A stretch of DNA of 64,000 bases from Ornithinibacillus bavariensis (GTDB lineage Bacteria; Bacillota; Bacilli; Bacillales; Amphibacillaceae). The DNA is taken from NCBI RefSeq assembly GCF_050433565.1, contig NZ_JBNPWZ010000013.1:1-64000 (forward strand), given 5' to 3'. Position numbers and translations under genes: made by a program. Position 1 is the first letter of the stretch. Each line of letters begins with the position of its first letter. The notes below the pieces were generated by a model. The model did not search any database, was not told where the DNA came from, and saw nothing but the letters and a program-made list of their open reading frames with translations. Shown one piece after another: positions 63,922 through 64,000 of the stretch.

Positions 63922-63956
63922 GGTGATAAGAGGATATGCCTTTTATCACCTTTTTT
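63922..63956 (+). terminator. Intrinsic terminator after rpsB
   Basis: GGTGATAAGAGG (63922-63933) pairs with CCTTTTATCACC (63939-63950) with a single G-U pair, 5-nt loop, then T6. Confidence 0.88.
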
Positions 63957-64000
63957 AAAGACAACTATAAAAAACGTAAACCTAGATAATAATGTTACTA

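Noticed and set aside
1..64000. CRISPR arrays, tRNA or rRNA genes, transposases, prophage genes
   Set aside because: None seen; all sizeable frames on the coding strands are accounted for by core genes.

Overview
The window is A+T-rich chromosomal core DNA from a low-GC Gram-positive, very probably a motile Bacillaceae member of the Oceanobacillus/Virgibacillus type. Gene order follows the Bacillus subtilis ylo/ylq-codY-fla/che-rpsB region closely. Almost every gene is on the + strand with a strong Shine-Dalgarno (SD) sequence, and TTG or GTG starts are frequent. I see no rRNA, tRNA, CRISPR, prophage or insertion sequence.

Layout. (1) 1-1540: a minus-strand NCS2-type purine/nucleobase permease between a bidirectional terminator and divergent promoters. 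(2) 1549-5147: L-serine dehydratase (sdaAB, sdaAA) and recG. (3) 5154-8781: the FapR-controlled lipid operon fapR-plsX-fabD-fabG-acpP, with a well-formed promoter and FapR operator. (4) 8850-16442: rnc, a convergent DUF1128 gene, smc, ftsY, ylxM, ffh. (5) 16488-16603: a palindromic intergenic repeat. (6) 16743-21172: rpsP, khpA, ylqD, rimM, trmD, rplS with a likely L19 leader, signal peptidase I, rbgA. (7) 21252-27268: rnhB, a FliK-like gene (ylqG) plus an FlhB-C-terminal-like gene (ylqH), sucCD, dprA. (8) 27481-33681: topA, then xerC-hslV-hslU-codY; trmFO, normally between topA and xerC, is missing here. (9) 34034-62991: a fla/che operon of 35 genes with no obvious internal terminator, from flgB to sigD, fapA, a small unknown gene and swrB. 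(10) 63160-63906: rpsB with promoter, leader and terminator.

How it works together. The first half carries growth housekeeping: fatty acid initiation, chromosome condensation, SRP targeting, translation, the TCA cycle and the CodY nutrient regulator. The second half builds the flagellar basal body, rod, hook and type III export gate, then the switch, chemotaxis signalling, the FlhF/FlhG placement system and SigD for late genes. CodY sits just upstream of fla/che, so nutrient sensing and motility are neighbours.

I found no wholly new multi-gene system. The best leads are: a perfect 15-bp hairpin (also encoding a 10-codon mini-ORF) between the SD and start codon of flbD; the ylqG-ylqH pair as a possible second FliK/FlhB-type specificity module, with a likely CTG start; an RbgA GTPase whose G4 Asn is Met; a hook protein with a roughly 105-residue insertion; repeated TATTTGC elements upstream of fla/che; overlapping CodY-like boxes upstream of the codY operon; and the missing trmFO.
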